From Strongyloides papillosus (taxonomy: Eukaryota > Nematoda > Chromadorea > Rhabditida > Strongyloididae): 64,000 nt of DNA. The DNA lies in contig SRSI01000054.1 in assembly GCA_005656395.1 (NCBI GenBank), positions 1-64,000 of the forward strand. The letters run 5' to 3'. A program made the position numbers and the translations under genes. Position 1 is the first letter of the stretch. Every line of letters starts with the position of its first letter. The notes beneath the pieces are model-generated. The model was not told the DNA's origin. It saw only the letters and a list, made by a program, of their open reading frames with translations, and searched no databases. Shown one piece after another: positions 1-11,639 of this stretch.

Positions 1-796
1 GCAACAAACAGAAAAGTCTTAAGCCAGAAGTTTTACCAACAAATTTATATTTATAAGAATACAATTTCGCCATCTTCGCTACGTTTGCTGACGTATTTGA
101 TTCCATTATGCATATATTAAAAGGAAAGTAAAAGCATGTATTGTAAATAGTTCTGGAAAGGCGAACTGTTAATTAAGTACGTCTCTTTTATTATCAATAA
201 AAAAATCGCTTTCTCTTATCATCGCTTTAATCTTCACTATTCTAAAAACATAATTTTCGATACGTTTAAGATAAACTTCTCAAGATCTATATAATTAAAA
301 TTGTATTTTAGCGTACACAACTTGTTAACTAACTTGTTGAGAGCTTTACATCTTTCGAGCAAATTATCTTTAAATTATAATCTCTCGTTCATAATTCTAA
401 ATATTTTTCTTATTGTTGATGCATACCGTTCAGCATACTTAAAACGCCTTAAATAATTTTTTCCATAATTAACAAATTTTTTAAAACTTTTCGATTTAAT
501 ACCATTAACATATCTAATTCGTTCATATTACATCTAAAAAAGAATATAAATATTAAAATTAGAAAAAATAACGAACATTTACTTGAAGAAAATTGAAAAA
601 ACCTGTATAAATATTACCAATATTTGGCTATTAACTTTATTCAATTATTGTTTCTTGCAAACATTAAAAAACACAATTCCAAGAATTTAATTTTTACAAT
701 AACTTGAAGATATTCTTTATAAATTAAGAAATTAAAATAAAAAAAACCTACGAATTAGAGGAAGAATAATATGTATAGCAAATTTAAATATTTTAG
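1..796. other. AT-rich, no gene seen
   Basis: Low-complexity AT-rich sequence. I see no sustained reading frame, terminal repeat or RNA gene here. The last bases (about 783-796) form a pyrimidine/AT tract ending in TTTTAG, which would suit a 3' splice site for the short frame that follows. Confidence 0.5.
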
Positions 797-979
797 CAAA
801 TTTCTTTGTCTCGAAAATTTTTGCAAAACGATGATAGTAATGCTGTTATTAATACTGTTATTAATACTGAATTAAATAAAGACTTATATTTTGATTTTAA
901 AAGTTTACACAAATGTCTAGACATCAGATTGCCTGAAATGGAAGATAAAGAAGAATTATTGGAGTATAAGACAAGATAA
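797..979 (+). CDS. Candidate 3'-terminal exon, unknown protein
   Basis: A 60-codon frame runs from just after a TTTTAG acceptor-like sequence to TAA at 977-979. The peptide is polar and acidic at the end (ending LPEMEDKEELLEYKTR) and looks protein-like rather than random AT translation. It contains a 12-bp in-frame tandem duplication (GTTATTAATACT twice, about 844-867). There is no in-frame ATG at the start, so if real it is the last exon of a gene whose earlier exons I cannot find. The family is unrecognised. A chance frame or a relic of a transposon C-terminus are the alternatives. Confidence 0.3.
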   Translation, partial: QISLSRKFLQNDDSNAVINTVINTELNKDLYFDFKSLHKCLDIRLPEMEDKEELLEYKTR

Positions 980-1814
980 TGACTGCCCATTTTTTTAAAG
1001 TATGTTTTTTATCTTAGTAATGCTTATCTTTTTAGACAAAAAAAGAAACATATTAAACAAGTCTAAAAATTTTTAATATTTTTTATTTTACTATAGTGTA
1101 AAAGTTGAAGGAAGAATTTTAAATATTAAATGTATGTTTATTAGTGAAAAGGTTGATATAAATTAATTGTATTAATCTATTTAATGAAATTTTTTTAACA
1201 CTAAATTTCATACTTTTTAAAGTTTTAACATTAGACAGGCGAAAAAAATTTACCTTAAAGCTCTGATAAGTGCTGTTTTAATTCCTTAAAATTTAATCTT
1301 TAAAATATTAATTTTCTTTTGATTGAATAATTAAATAAGGTTTATGTTAATAAAATAGCATATGTAGATTTGTTCATATAATTTTAACATTAACTAAACT
1401 TTGAACTATTGAAATAGTTCACTAGAAAATTTTTTTATCATCAGTAATGATAGGCAATAAATTAAGCATTGCTTATCAATCCTAAACATATTATGTCAAG
1501 AACAGTTTTTACATAGCACTTAGAACTATAACGGTAAAATATTATAACATTTATCTTCTTTACATAGTGTGAAACAAATACAAATAAATTACCGTGCTTA
1601 TTAATAAGATAGTAAGATATTATTCTTTTAAAGTGTACAAATAATTTATTATTATTATCAATTGATACTTTTTTTAAAAAAAATAACATAAAAAGTATTA
1701 AACTTACAGAAACAACTAATATCATTACATTAATTTATATAATATAAATTGATACTAATATTTTTTTCTTATTAATTATTTCTTTAATTTTTAAAATCTA
1801 ACAATATCTGTAAG
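980..1814. other. AT-rich, no gene seen
   Basis: No coherent reading frame or repeat structure noted. The minus-strand frame at 1462-1725 has only AT-driven composition and is not supported. The right end (about 1795-1814) is acceptor-like: TCTAAC then TGTAAG, directly before the next candidate exon. Confidence 0.45.
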
Positions 1815-1970
1815 CAGCTTGTCGAATTAAAATATTTTGATGACAAAGAATATGATTTAGACAATTCTTCGATTGAAAATACAACAATGAATGAAAACGA
1901 TTACGTTAAAAATAGGAATTCTGATTTTCCTGATAATATTGTTAAAGTTACAGAAAATATTCAAATATGA
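1815..1970 (+). CDS. Candidate 3'-terminal exon, unknown acidic protein
   Basis: A 51-codon frame follows an AG and ends at TGA (1968-1970). It encodes a strongly acidic, Asn/Asp-rich peptide (for example YFDDKEYDLDNSSIENTT). A TCTAAC branch-like sequence lies just upstream of the AG. There is no ATG at the beginning, so it would be an internal or terminal exon. It resembles in style, not in identifiable sequence, the acidic frames at 797-979 and 6181-6358. Function unknown. It may belong to one decayed gene with its neighbours, or be a transposon relic. Confidence 0.28.
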   Translation, partial: QLVELKYFDDKEYDLDNSSIENTTMNENDYVKNRNSDFPDNIVKVTENIQI

Positions 1971-3386
1971 TAAAATAATTAGGTTGAGATTTTACTTAAC
2001 AGTTATTCAATTATTCTTTTAAATCAAGCATTTATTTGAAAATTTGCATTTGGTTTAACTTACTTAGAGAAATATAATATCATAATCATTATTAAGTGCA
2101 TAAAATTCAATGAAAACAGATGATATGTTGTATCTTACTACAGACAAATATTGAGATGTTAAAATATCATAGATCTGATAATAATATTTAAAAAAAAGAA
2201 TATAGAACAGTTATATACTTTATGATTGTCTATTGACAAATGAGCAACTTTTTATAACCAAGAAAAGATGTCTATTTAAGCAATATATGTCAAGTAAATC
2301 TGATAAATGAGGGATACAATTTTGCATCCTAGTTGAAAATACAAGTAAATATGTTCTACACACAAACGTTTTTTCTATCATTTTGCAGACCAAATTTGAC
2401 AAAATACGAACCATTTAAATGTATAATATTATAATTTCTTAATAAACTATTGTTAAAATTTTATATTTTATAATTTTTGTTTTGTAGATAAAAAGTTAGT
2501 TTTTATATTTAGTAAACTTTTTTTTCAGTTAATATTTTTAAATTTTAAATGAACTTTGTCGTATGCTTGATTTGTTCTAAAAGTCATAAAATAAATCATA
2601 TTGTACAATGTCATAGATCTAATTACAATGTCCAATCCAAGATTGTAGATGTGCTGAAGAAATGTCCCAAAAAAAAATTTTTTTTCCCATTTCAATAGAT
2701 GTCATTTTAAGCAGGAAGCAAGAAAAAATAAGAATTATAGTAAGTGCTGTTTTTCAAGTGCCAGATAAATTTCTAAATAAATATTATGATGTCCTACTTA
2801 AAAAACTATATATTAAAAATATGCTTTATTCACAGTTGTACACGTTTTTTTGAAGAAGCATTTTTAAACAATATTTTAATTATTTAATTAACTGTAGTAA
2901 AAATTTTAAAACTTTTATTTTAAGTGAAGAGAATAATGATGATCCAGCTCAAAATTTAACAACGATTATTGATGAAATGTTATACGATTTTTTATTAGCA
3001 ATCCAGAAACTGATAAATGTTATTTATCTGTTTTAAAAACTTGTTGATAATCTAGTGGAAGTATCAAAATCATTTAATTATCTTTTTTCTTTAAAAGACA
3101 GTTTTCTGAAGAAGAAATTCTAAACAAAATATGGAATTAAATAAAAAAAATTAATATTTTCTTATTATTGAATTGAATACTATTTATATGAAGTAATAAA
3201 AATTGGAAAAGGTAATATTAATTCTAACACATTTATTAATTAGAAAAAAAAAATTCTTAAATAACAAAAAATTTATTTATTTATTTTAAAAAGGAAAGGA
3301 CTCTAACAATTGTCTATGCGGCAGTAGCCGCTTTAACAATATTTTATCATTATTTTTAAATATTTTCCTAAAATTTCATTAACTAT
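1971..3386. other. AT-rich, weak coding-like scraps only
   Basis: A 63-codon ATG frame at 2662-2853 (+) and an acidic scrap near 2927-3000 (+) look vaguely protein-like, but neither has a recognisable family or splice context strong enough to call. A small GC-rich hairpin, GCGGC/GCCGC, lies at about 3319-3332. Nothing else was seen. Confidence 0.4.
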
Positions 3387-3422
3387 TGACATTATACTGT
3401 CAGTTTCCGGTTCTGCCTGAGC

Positions 3423-3539
3423 ATGCTAACCGGAGAACCAATTAGCAAAGTGAGAGTTAACTTTAACTTCAAAAACGGTCAAACTATGAGGCTTAATTCC
3501 GATCTAGAAACACCAACAGATGAAATGACAAAGATATAA
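3423..3539 (+). CDS. Small ORF in a GC-richer island, unknown
   Basis: A 38-codon ATG frame (start MLTGEPISKVRVNFNF) ends at TAA 3537-3539. The same frame is open upstream to about 3388. Base composition across 3390-3700 is visibly more GC-rich than the surroundings, which is the main reason to notice it. The 5' part overlaps an inverted repeat (TTTCCGGTT at about 3402 pairing with AACCGGAGA at about 3428). No domain is recognised. It could be a fragment of a decayed or transferred gene. Confidence 0.25.
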   Translation: MLTGEPISKVRVNFNFKNGQTMRLNSDLETPTDEMTKI

Positions 3540-4683
3540 ATATGGTGATTTTGGGTAACCGTAAAAAAAGTGTAATATGGAACTTTTATATTTGATGATT
3601 TATAACATTGCTACATGGGTAAAGCTGACAAACGAATAGGAGAATAGGATTCATAGTCAATTGCTCTAGATCGGCAAAAATAGAGAAAGGTAACTCTGAA
3701 TCTCATAAAAAATTTGAGTACTAAATTAAATTTTCTTATTGATATAAGGTCATAAATTAAATAAAAAAAAATTTTAAAAAGTAAATAATTTAAAGATTTC
3801 AGTTGTAAACTCTAGTAATAAAATTGTAGAAAAATCGTATTTTTTTTGTAAATTTTTAACAACAAAAAATGAATTACATAAAAATGTAGTTAGAATATTT
3901 TATTTATTTAACACAAATTTCTTATCTAACTATTTTGAATCGTAGAATAAACAATATATCATAAAAGTACTTTTTGATATACAGAGATACGAAATTTAAG
4001 AATATCAACTTCATAATGATAATTAAAAAATAATATATTGAAAAACTATTTTTAATAAAAATCATTAGACTATGTTATAAGCAAGTTAGTAGAAACATTG
4101 TTTCATAACAAATTACTTAAAATAATAACTTAATAACTTTTAAATTTAAAAATATTTTAGGTAGAAGCAATAAATATTTACAAATATAAGGTTTATTATA
4201 AACTTTGAATGAAAAACAAAACTAATTAAACAAAATATTTGAGAAAGGTTAAGTAATAACTGAAAGATTCTGATTTGCTTGGTTATATAATTGAAAGTTT
4301 CATGATAAAAAAATTCCTTACATTAAATACTATAATTGAAACAAGATATCATTATAACAGCAAACCAATTCTAGATAGTAACGTTTCATTAATAAAAATG
4401 ATACTGTGTAATAGTTGATAATGATACATTTATTATAGACATTAGATATTCATTGATGAAACCAAATGAAAACAAGTACATGACAATTTCTACTTTTTCT
4501 TGCAATTATTTTTGAAAAACAACAGAATAATATTTTGCCTTATTTTTACTTTTTTTGTAGCATTATAACCTTTTACTTCTGAATATTATAAAATAAATGG
4601 TAAGCAATTATTAGTTTCTGATATTTTATGAATTATTTATTTGACAGATATTTATGAAACCTCTAAAAATTTAAAAAATTATA
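3540..4683. other. AT-rich, no gene seen
   Basis: The GC-richer island continues to about 3700 without an open frame. After that the sequence is AT-rich with no feature I can support. Confidence 0.45.
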
Positions 4684-6140
4684 TACGGTGGCCCACGTAA
4701 GACTCTCCAGATATTTGCATATGTAGCTCTGCGTGTAGGTAAGCTACAAATATGGTATTATAATCATTTTGTAGCTGAGATACATATGTAGCTAAATATA
4801 TAGATTTCACAACGAAATGTGGATTCTGAGTGGAGTTGTAGGCTTTCAAACATTGAGTGCATTTTTCGACTTTCATCAACTGTAACTTTTTTATTTGAAA
4901 AGATTTTTTTATAATTGTTGTAGATTCTGAAAGTACAAAGTCTTTTGTACTAAATCTCAAAAATACATAACAATTGAAGTCCGACAACTATGTTAAATTT
5001 TTAAATAAAAGTTAAAAATCTTGACTTTTGCCAAAAAATCGATGTTATTTTAAAAAATAAAAATTTAATCAGGTAGTTTTTAAAAAATTTTTATTGATAT
5101 TCTGATAGAGTAAGCGAAACTCTATCTAATAAGTATACGACCATTCTGAGCGGTTGACTTCGAAAGAAGTTATAATTTGCTAAAGTCGACTTTTTGACAC
5201 TTTCATTTGAAAATTAAAATACAAATAATACTTTCCCCGATCTTTATGGTATCCTAATAGCAATAATTACACTACTTATCCATATTAGTTTACAGATGAT
5301 TACTTGTTTGTTCACGAATTGTCTAAAGAACTGGAATATTGATTATCACTGAAATTTGAAGGAAAAATAATTTTTTCAATATTTTCACACTATTTACAAC
5401 TATTTTATACTATTTTGTATAAAGATTACTCTGTAAGAACAATTATAATGTGTCTTTTAAATTTTTTGTATATCCACACATAATCTCATACCCTCTATTT
5501 TTAAGATATGAACAAGTTTTTATTAAATAAGGGCAATATTTTTAATTCTTTTGAAAATAAAACATAATCCGTGTCCGAAAATTTGAAAAAGATTGACATA
5601 TTTTCTTTTTTTTACTAGATTTACTATGTAAAATAGTCAATATTTGACTATTCATAACTTTCTTTTATCTTAATAAAATTTAGTAGTACTATGCTTATTC
5701 GATAGAGCATTGGTTACTCTTAAGAATATTAATAAAATATTTTTAAAATTTATCTCATTGTTATTTAATTTTAAAAAAAACAACGAAATTTTGACAAAAG
5801 TCGTGATTTTTTTTCTTTTCCAAAAAATTAAACATAGTTAATAGACTTCAAAATTTAAAAAATTTTAGGACTAAGTACAAAACAAGTTGGGCTTTTATAA
5901 TCAGCAACAAGCATTTAAATATCTTTCTATATAAAAAAGTTACATTTCATATATGCCAAAAATGACTCCTAATTTGAAGACCCATAACTCCGCCTAAAAT
6001 CCAAATTTTGTTATGAAATCAAAATATAATTTATGCAAGATCAGGAACTACAAAATGACTATAATACCATTTTTGTAGCTTGTCTACGAGAGAAATTATA
6101 AATGCGAATACCTGGGGAGCTACTTATGAACCACCCTGTA
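4684..6140. mobile_element. 1.46-kb DNA element with long terminal inverted repeats
   Basis: The left end reads TACGGTGGCCCACG. The reverse complement of the right end reads TACAGGGTGGTTCA. Similarity continues inward for about 340 bp on each side (for example GCTACAAATATGGTATTATA at about 4742 versus GCTACAAAAATGGTATTATA read on the minus strand near 6092), with indels. The arms are about 4684-5030 and 5795-6140. The ends carry TA, consistent with a TA target site as in Tc1/mariner-type elements. The middle (5031-5794) has no sustained frame, so it is probably non-autonomous. The 102-codon minus frame at 4679-4987 lies inside one arm and is not considered a gene. Confidence 0.7.
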
Positions 6141-6180
6141 TAAAGAAAATAAGGAAATTTCAACCATCAATAACTATTGA

Positions 6181-6358
6181 TGTAGTTATGATTTTGATGA
6201 TGAAAGTTGTTTGGAAGTGAATATTTCTAAAAATATTGATGAAGAAAAGATTTGAAAAAATTGTTGGTGACATTAATACTTCAATTCTATTGGAGTCAAC
6301 TGATGAAACATTAGAAGAATGTTTAAATGACTCTAAAGATTTTACATGGTTATCATAA
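6181..6358 (+). pseudogene. Acidic coding relic, unknown
   Basis: Two overlapping frames join into one protein-like stretch. The first runs from about 6184 (SYDFDDESCLEVNISK) to a TGA near 6253. A shifted frame continues (IVGDINTSILLESTDE) to TAA at 6356-6358. One indel near 6245 would link them. It starts 40 bp from the right end of the TIR element, so that element may have landed in or next to this gene. No family is recognised. Confidence 0.3.
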
Positions 6359-6837
6359 ATTTTGTAAAAATATAAAAAAAATTTTTTTGTTTTACTAAAT
6401 TTTTTCTCTAAATTATTTATGGTTTAAAAATAAAATTACTACTTTTCAGTACACTAAAAAATTAAAATCTGGAAATAAAACATTAATAAAATATGATAGG
6501 TAACAAACTTATCTAATAAGACAGCAGAAAAACATCAACACAAAATCATTAAATGTTAGGTTTCAAATTAAAACAAAAGTAAAGAAATAATTAGATTTTA
6601 TAAAAAAAGCTTAGTTGTATTTAAATTACAAATAAAATGTATTTTATTTAGAAAAAAAATTAAATACAATTATTATGTTAAATAATAAAATATTTATGTG
6701 TAATTGAATACACTACACGAAATTTTTTATTATTAATATTATGCAAAAAAACGTTAAATTTAAAGATTATTTGCTAATAATAAACGTATATAAATGTTGT
6801 ACAATTATATAGCAAATTGTATGTCAATTTCAAAATT

Positions 6838-7125
6838 TTAATTGATAGATAAGAAAAACATTTTTTCTATGTGATTTGACAAATTAACAAAATTTGTCTT
6901 TGTGTGTTTAGAATCTTCATAACATAGCTTCTACTCATGTCGACATCCAATGCTTTTTGACCGGTTTTAATTTCACTTATATTCACTTCATCATTCTTGA
7001 AGTCACTTGCAAATTTTCTTACTGGTACTTTTTGTTTATGAAGACATTATTTAGCGTTAACAGAGTTTGTTCCCATCAGTTTTCGAAAAGTTCTAGTCAC
7101 TGATGAAATTGCAACAGTTCTCTTC
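6838..7125 (-). pseudogene. Candidate exon with one stop, unknown protein
   Basis: On the minus strand an acceptor-like AAATTCAG (about 7126-7133) precedes 96 codons that are open except for one TAA near 7048, and end at TAA 6838-6840. The peptide is basic and structured-looking (starts KRTVAISSVTRTFRKLMGTN; later KVPVRKFASDFKNDE and DVDMSRSYVMKIL). No domain is assigned. The single stop and the presence of an acceptor suggest a decayed host or transposon exon rather than noise. Confidence 0.38.
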
Positions 7126-8260
7126 TGAATTTAATAGAAAAACTAATTCTCATTTTTTCTACATTCTTACACTTATATTACTTTGGAGCCATAAAAAGCT
7201 TTTATCCCATTGTATAGACCATTTTAGCAAAATTAATTAATAAATTTTTTTAATTTTAAGTCAGAATTAGTTTAAATAACGCATGCCTACGACTTCTACT
7301 GCCCTGTATTCTGTTGAAAGTCTATTAAAAAGTACAATCTTTATGGAAAGAATTTTTATCCAGAAAATTTTTATAAATGATCATATACGTTTATGTGTTA
7401 GAAAAACTATTATCTTTGTAAATATGGTTTATTCAAACCTTTATACTTTAAAATATAAAAAAAATATCAAATTCCACTAGAAAACATTGAATTTTATGAT
7501 TATGCATTACTTAAGTTTCCATGGTTTTAAAATTAAAAAAAATTATCTACATCAGGTCTCATTAATTATTATTAATAAATATAAATGATTTTATATTATA
7601 ATTACTTCAAAAAAAATTTATTTTCTAATATAAAAAAACCTACATATTCACATTTTTTGTTTAAAAATTTATCAATTACCAAATACCATTTATTTTTTTA
7701 TTTTCAATTGCCATTAATTCTTCTCGATCGCTACGCAGATATTAATTCTGTACTCATTATTAAGATGACGGTTACACAATAGACATTTCATTTAGTAAAG
7801 TATGATGCTCCAATTAGAAAAAACAACCTACACAATTAAGACTTCTTGATACAACAACAAAGAACGATCATTAAATCATAAAGTAGCTGGTAAATTTGTG
7901 ATAAAATTGAGAGGGAATGAATATTTTTGAATATTTAATTATTGCTGATACATTATGGAATAATATGATATTGCAAATAATGTTCAAGTTCTCATTCAAT
8001 TCACAATTTAGGAAATTCTTTGATTTTTTATGATCTGTTTTGAAATTACAGACAATTTCTCTATATTAAAGCAAGATCTGGATATAATATAATTTCAAAC
8101 CGTCTCTACCAAAAATTTCTAGGTTCTGAATAACATTTTCAAAGATTGTATAGATGTATAAGTTAAAAAATTATTTTATAAATTATTTTACAAATTTATT
8201 GATGAATTTTTTAAGTTTATTTTTACTATGTAAATTTTATTATTAGTCTGTATAATTTTT
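7126..8260. other. AT-rich, no gene seen
   Basis: Two short plus-strand frames (7283-7480, 7585-7782) have composition expected of random AT-rich DNA and are not supported. I see no repeat or RNA gene. Confidence 0.45.
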
Positions 8261-8266
8261 TGTAAC

Positions 8267-8485
8267 CTGCGAAACAACAACAGGTCTGTTAGAAAGATCA
8301 AAACTAGGATCACTTTCTACTAGCATTTCAAGTTGTCTTTTTGGGTATATTAATTTTCTAAAACATGTTTTAGACACGTTAACTCGGTTATTAGAAATCA
8401 ATATAAATTGTTTTAAAACAGAAAGTCTTGATATTTCTTCTTCATAATCTAAATCTATAACAATTGATATGTCTCTATTACTAGT
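8267..8485 (-). CDS. Candidate internal exon, unknown protein
   Basis: A minus-strand frame of about 73 codons begins after a TAA near 8487 and runs to a possible donor CAG|GTTACA (8261-8269). The peptide is protein-like (YEEEISRLSVLKQFIL, then KRQLEMLVESDPSFDLSNRP). It is unbroken, but no start codon or neighbouring exon was identified. Function unknown. It lies 0.6 kb left of the DIRS-like element and could be a flank of an older element. Confidence 0.3.
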
Positions 8486-9060
8486 TTATGATGACATAAA
8501 TTATGAGATTTTGTAAAAATAGCAAAATATGGTCCAACGTTTTTAATAAATTTAAAAAATCGGTTGATGAAAAATCTATTAAACTAATCATATTATATTG
8601 CATTGTATTTTTAGGGTAATATTATACAATTTCTTTGAGTTTAGAAGTCAATTTTTTTCATATTAAACTATTGAAACATAACGTGTCAAAAATAATGAGC
8701 AAAGCTAATAACAACGTGACTGATTTAGAAGCATTTAGTTTTTTAAGTAATTTTTTGTTATATCATTATTTGTTAATAAGCTAGCCAAGCTGTTTGAAGA
8801 ATTAAGGGAATAATGAAATTTCGTATGTTTTTATTTGCTTCAAAATTTCAACTGTTATATTATAGAAAGCTTTTGTTTTGAATGATTTTTGTTGGACAGC
8901 TATACATAGTAATAAAAATGTATTTTGAGTAACAACTCTCTCAAAAATCATAGAAAATTAGTATGATCTATTTTATAGAGATGGAAGTATTTCATTTAGA
9001 CTAGTTAACCTGACCACACATTTAGAAATGAGTGAAAATCATATACATTTATGAAAATGT
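8486..9060. other. AT-rich flank of DIRS element, no gene seen
   Basis: No sustained frame. Ends where the 93-bp perfect inverted repeat of the DIRS-like element begins. Confidence 0.4.
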
Positions 9061-9401
9061 TAATGTACGGTTATGCCGATTGGAATAGCACGAAGTGCTA
9101 TGTAATGAAGGCATAACTTCATTATACGAATTAGAAATGTATATATTACATTTACGACCTTGCTTTCTGATATGTACATCTTTCATGACTTTTCTCTTAC
9201 GACGAAAGTTTCCTTCGTCATTTTTGTGCCAATTTCGCGTAGATCATCACTTTTTGTCCCTATTGAAGATTTTTTACCGACCTCTGATGTTTCGGGAGGG
9301 TGGGAGGGAAATGTAATATATACATTTCTAATTCGTATAATGAAGTTATGCCTTCATTACATAGCACTTCGTGCTATTCCAATCGGCATAACCGTACATT
9401 A
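9061..9401. repeat. Perfect 93-bp inverted repeat at DIRS 3' end
   Basis: Bases 9061-9153 and 9309-9401 are exact reverse complements (left arm begins TAATGTACGGTTATGCCGAT). They flank a 155-bp loop that carries the inner terminal repeat and a GGGAGGGTGGGAGGG tract (about 9294-9308). Just outside, 9402-9443 repeats the element-end sequence once more. The perfection contrasts with the broken coding region, suggesting either recent conversion between arms or a hairpin-derived rearrangement. Confidence 0.85.
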
Positions 9402-10019
9402 TACTTCATTACGAAATGTATATATTACATTTACGACCTTGCTAGTTTGTCCGTTGTGAAAAATCTTCGATAGCAGGTACGCGTGTGTATGTGTGTCATT
9501 AAACAATTTCAGGAGAATTTATTGACGGTCAGAGTAAGGTACCATGGATCAGATATATTAGAAAAATTAATTTTAGAATTTTCATATTAATATGAATAAC
9601 TTAAGTGACCAACCCCTAGTGTTCCTTGTGGTGATCTAAGATCGTCATAGCTAGGGTAACTTGAGCAGGAGTTTTATTTGGTATTTGATAAAAAGCTATT
9701 GCATCTTTTGGAGGCTCTCTTTCCCGTGGATATAGCTAACAAGGTAGCTTAGTTCATATTGATGTTTCCTACGGAGTGGTTCTTCTTCTCTCTAATATTG
9801 TTTAAAGAGATGGAACTGTTCCATGCCCTCCACAGAGCTGGATTTTTTAATTGAGTTCTTGCAGCCCTGGATACATCTCTGTAATAAATTTTGATTGGAA
9901 ATGTTGGAGTCTGCTAGTTGTAGAGTGGAGACTATAACTGATTGTTGCAGCCTGGATAGAGCTTGGATTTAAATTAACGTTATGGAGCTCTAAGTCATGA
10001 TCGCATACGAATTTCTCCG

Positions 10020-10190
10020 ATGTATTTGTTGGAGAAGAATGATTTTCCTCACGAAAGAAGATTCATTTCTTCCTATGGGATGCGTAGGCTGCCTGAGTGG
10101 ATTTATCTAGGCCATTAGCGACTAAATCAGCAGTCTCTTGAGAAACCTTCTCTTTAGTATGCTTTCTCTACAAAAATACAGTCCAGCTCT
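10020..10190 (-). pseudogene. Possible tyrosine recombinase N-terminal relic
   Basis: On the minus strand about 10075-10138 encodes ADLVANGLDKSTQAAYASHR, resembling the core-binding start of DIRS tyrosine recombinases, where 'L..sT..aY...' is the usual pattern. It lies downstream of RNase H, as expected. Frames are interrupted on both sides and I do not see the catalytic R-H-R-Y set. Evidence is positional plus one short motif. Confidence 0.35.
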
Positions 10191-10568
10191 GGTCCCTAAC
10201 AGATCAGGGTAAAAGTCGGTGGAGGTGAGAAAGAGAAGATTGGTGGTTTAAAAACTTTTAGCGAGGAGAACCTTATCTGACTTGACCAACTGGGAATTAT
10301 TACCTAGACGCCCATTAATCTTGTAGGGGGAAAGCAGTAAGGCAATTGTTCTTCTTTCAGAACTAGTAACCCTTGACTAACGAAGTCTCTGCCCTTATTA
10401 TTAGCCTGATATTTGTAACTAATAAAATTTTTGATATTTTATTCTTGATAGAAGTTTAATAATCAAGAATGGGCAGTGTATTGTGATATTTCGACCCCTG
10501 ATCTATAATTAATTGTCCTGCTTCTATGTTCCTCCTAAAATTGTTACTTCTCCCGGATGAAAGAGTGT

Positions 10569-11200
10569 TCTTGAGAGGTCGTCGGCAAGCACGTTTTCGT
10601 TTCCAGGCGGTTGCTCTAGATAAGCTGATAAATTTCTCTTATTTATACATTGCTGTATGTTTTTGCTATGTTTGTAAGTTTAGGGCATTTTCAAGGACCA
10701 CTCTTCCTTATGGAGGTGAGACCTGTCGCGTTATTTGCTCTTATCAGAATGGAGCAATTCGAGGCTTGGTGTATCAATCTGTAGAGACTTTGTTCAATCG
10801 CAAGTAGCTCCTTTATGTTTAAATGCCGATCTACTCTATTTTTGGGAGGAGGAGCAGAGAATTTCTCCCATTTCATATTTTGACTGCACCAAGTGATCTT
10901 TCACTGGCGTCAAAATCTATAATACTTTACAGATGGTGGAAAGAGAGAGGTGGAATTGTAAACTTTTAGCCAGTTTATCCTGTTGTAAAATTGCTCTCTC
11001 GATTTATTGTTCATACACGTGAAGCAGTTATGATTAAAACTATTCTTTTCAAGCTCCTGTATAAAGGAGGTCTCTTAAGCCTCTGGAAAACGAACTAATA
11101 GCATAACCTGCCTGGTGAACACTCTCCCACATTCCTAAGAAGCTTGCCAAAGTCCGGAAAGTGCATTTGGTACTAGAAAATAATTTTGAAGCAAAGGATT
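10569..11200 (-). pseudogene. DIRS RNase H domain relic
   Basis: Two diagnostic stretches are visible. FLGMWESVHQAGYAI (about 11100-11145) matches the region after RT in DIRS Pol where the fold enters RNase H. LEQPPGNENVLADDLSR (10569-10619) matches the conserved PGxxNxxADxLSR end of RNase H. Between them are several stops and frame changes. The domain degrades the RNA strand of the RNA:DNA hybrid in an active element. Here it is non-functional. Confidence 0.7.
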
Positions 11201-11226
11201 CTATCGCTTCTAGATTTTCCTCAGGA

Positions 11227-11610
11227 TTAGCTAAGAAGTTTTTCTTTGTGTTTACAATAGACCCTAGATGGGAAAGATTTTACTGAGGAGAGGGAACTTT
11301 TTCCCAAATTCACAGACCTACCCAGACTTTTGAAAGTTTCGAGTGCCACTGAATAATATGCATCACTCATGTCGATTGATATCATGTAAGATTGAGGAGA
11401 GATAGCTTCTCTCACCAAAGGGATGTGTTCCATCTTGAAATGAAGGTCCTGAACATAATAGTTCACCGATCTGAGATTCAAGATAAATCTGAAATCATCA
11501 CAATCCTTCTTTGGGATGCAAAAGATGTTAGTGAACTCTCTTGGGAATTCACAATGAGTGACTATGCCTTTCACTAAAAGTTTGTGGACTTTGGCTCTTA
11601 GGAACGTCAT
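11227..11610 (-). pseudogene. DIRS reverse transcriptase relic, catalytic box deleted
   Basis: The frame encodes FCIPKKDCDDFRFILNLRSV, then HFKMEHIPLV and SIDMSDAYYSV, the fingers and motif A of a DIRS-type RT (motif A aspartate in IDMSDAY). Immediately after SVAL the sequence jumps to ETFKSLGRSVNLGKSSLSS, which in relatives lies beyond the YxDD box. Motif B and the YxDD catalytic pair are therefore missing through an internal deletion near 11340. A further frame change leads into RNase H. The role would have been copying element RNA into DNA. Confidence 0.75.
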
Positions 11611-11639
11611 CTCTTCTTGTAAATAAGGGGGGATTACCA

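Noticed and set aside
3319..3450. tRNA or snRNA gene suggested by GC-rich hairpins
   Set aside because: No cloverleaf, A/B boxes or conserved snRNA motif could be traced.
4679..4987. 102-codon minus-strand frame
   Set aside because: Lies inside the long terminal inverted repeat of a non-coding element.
9095..9459. Two overlapping plus-strand frames of 73 and 99 codons
   Set aside because: They translate the palindromic DIRS terminal repeats and are also produced, in reverse, by the other terminal repeat.
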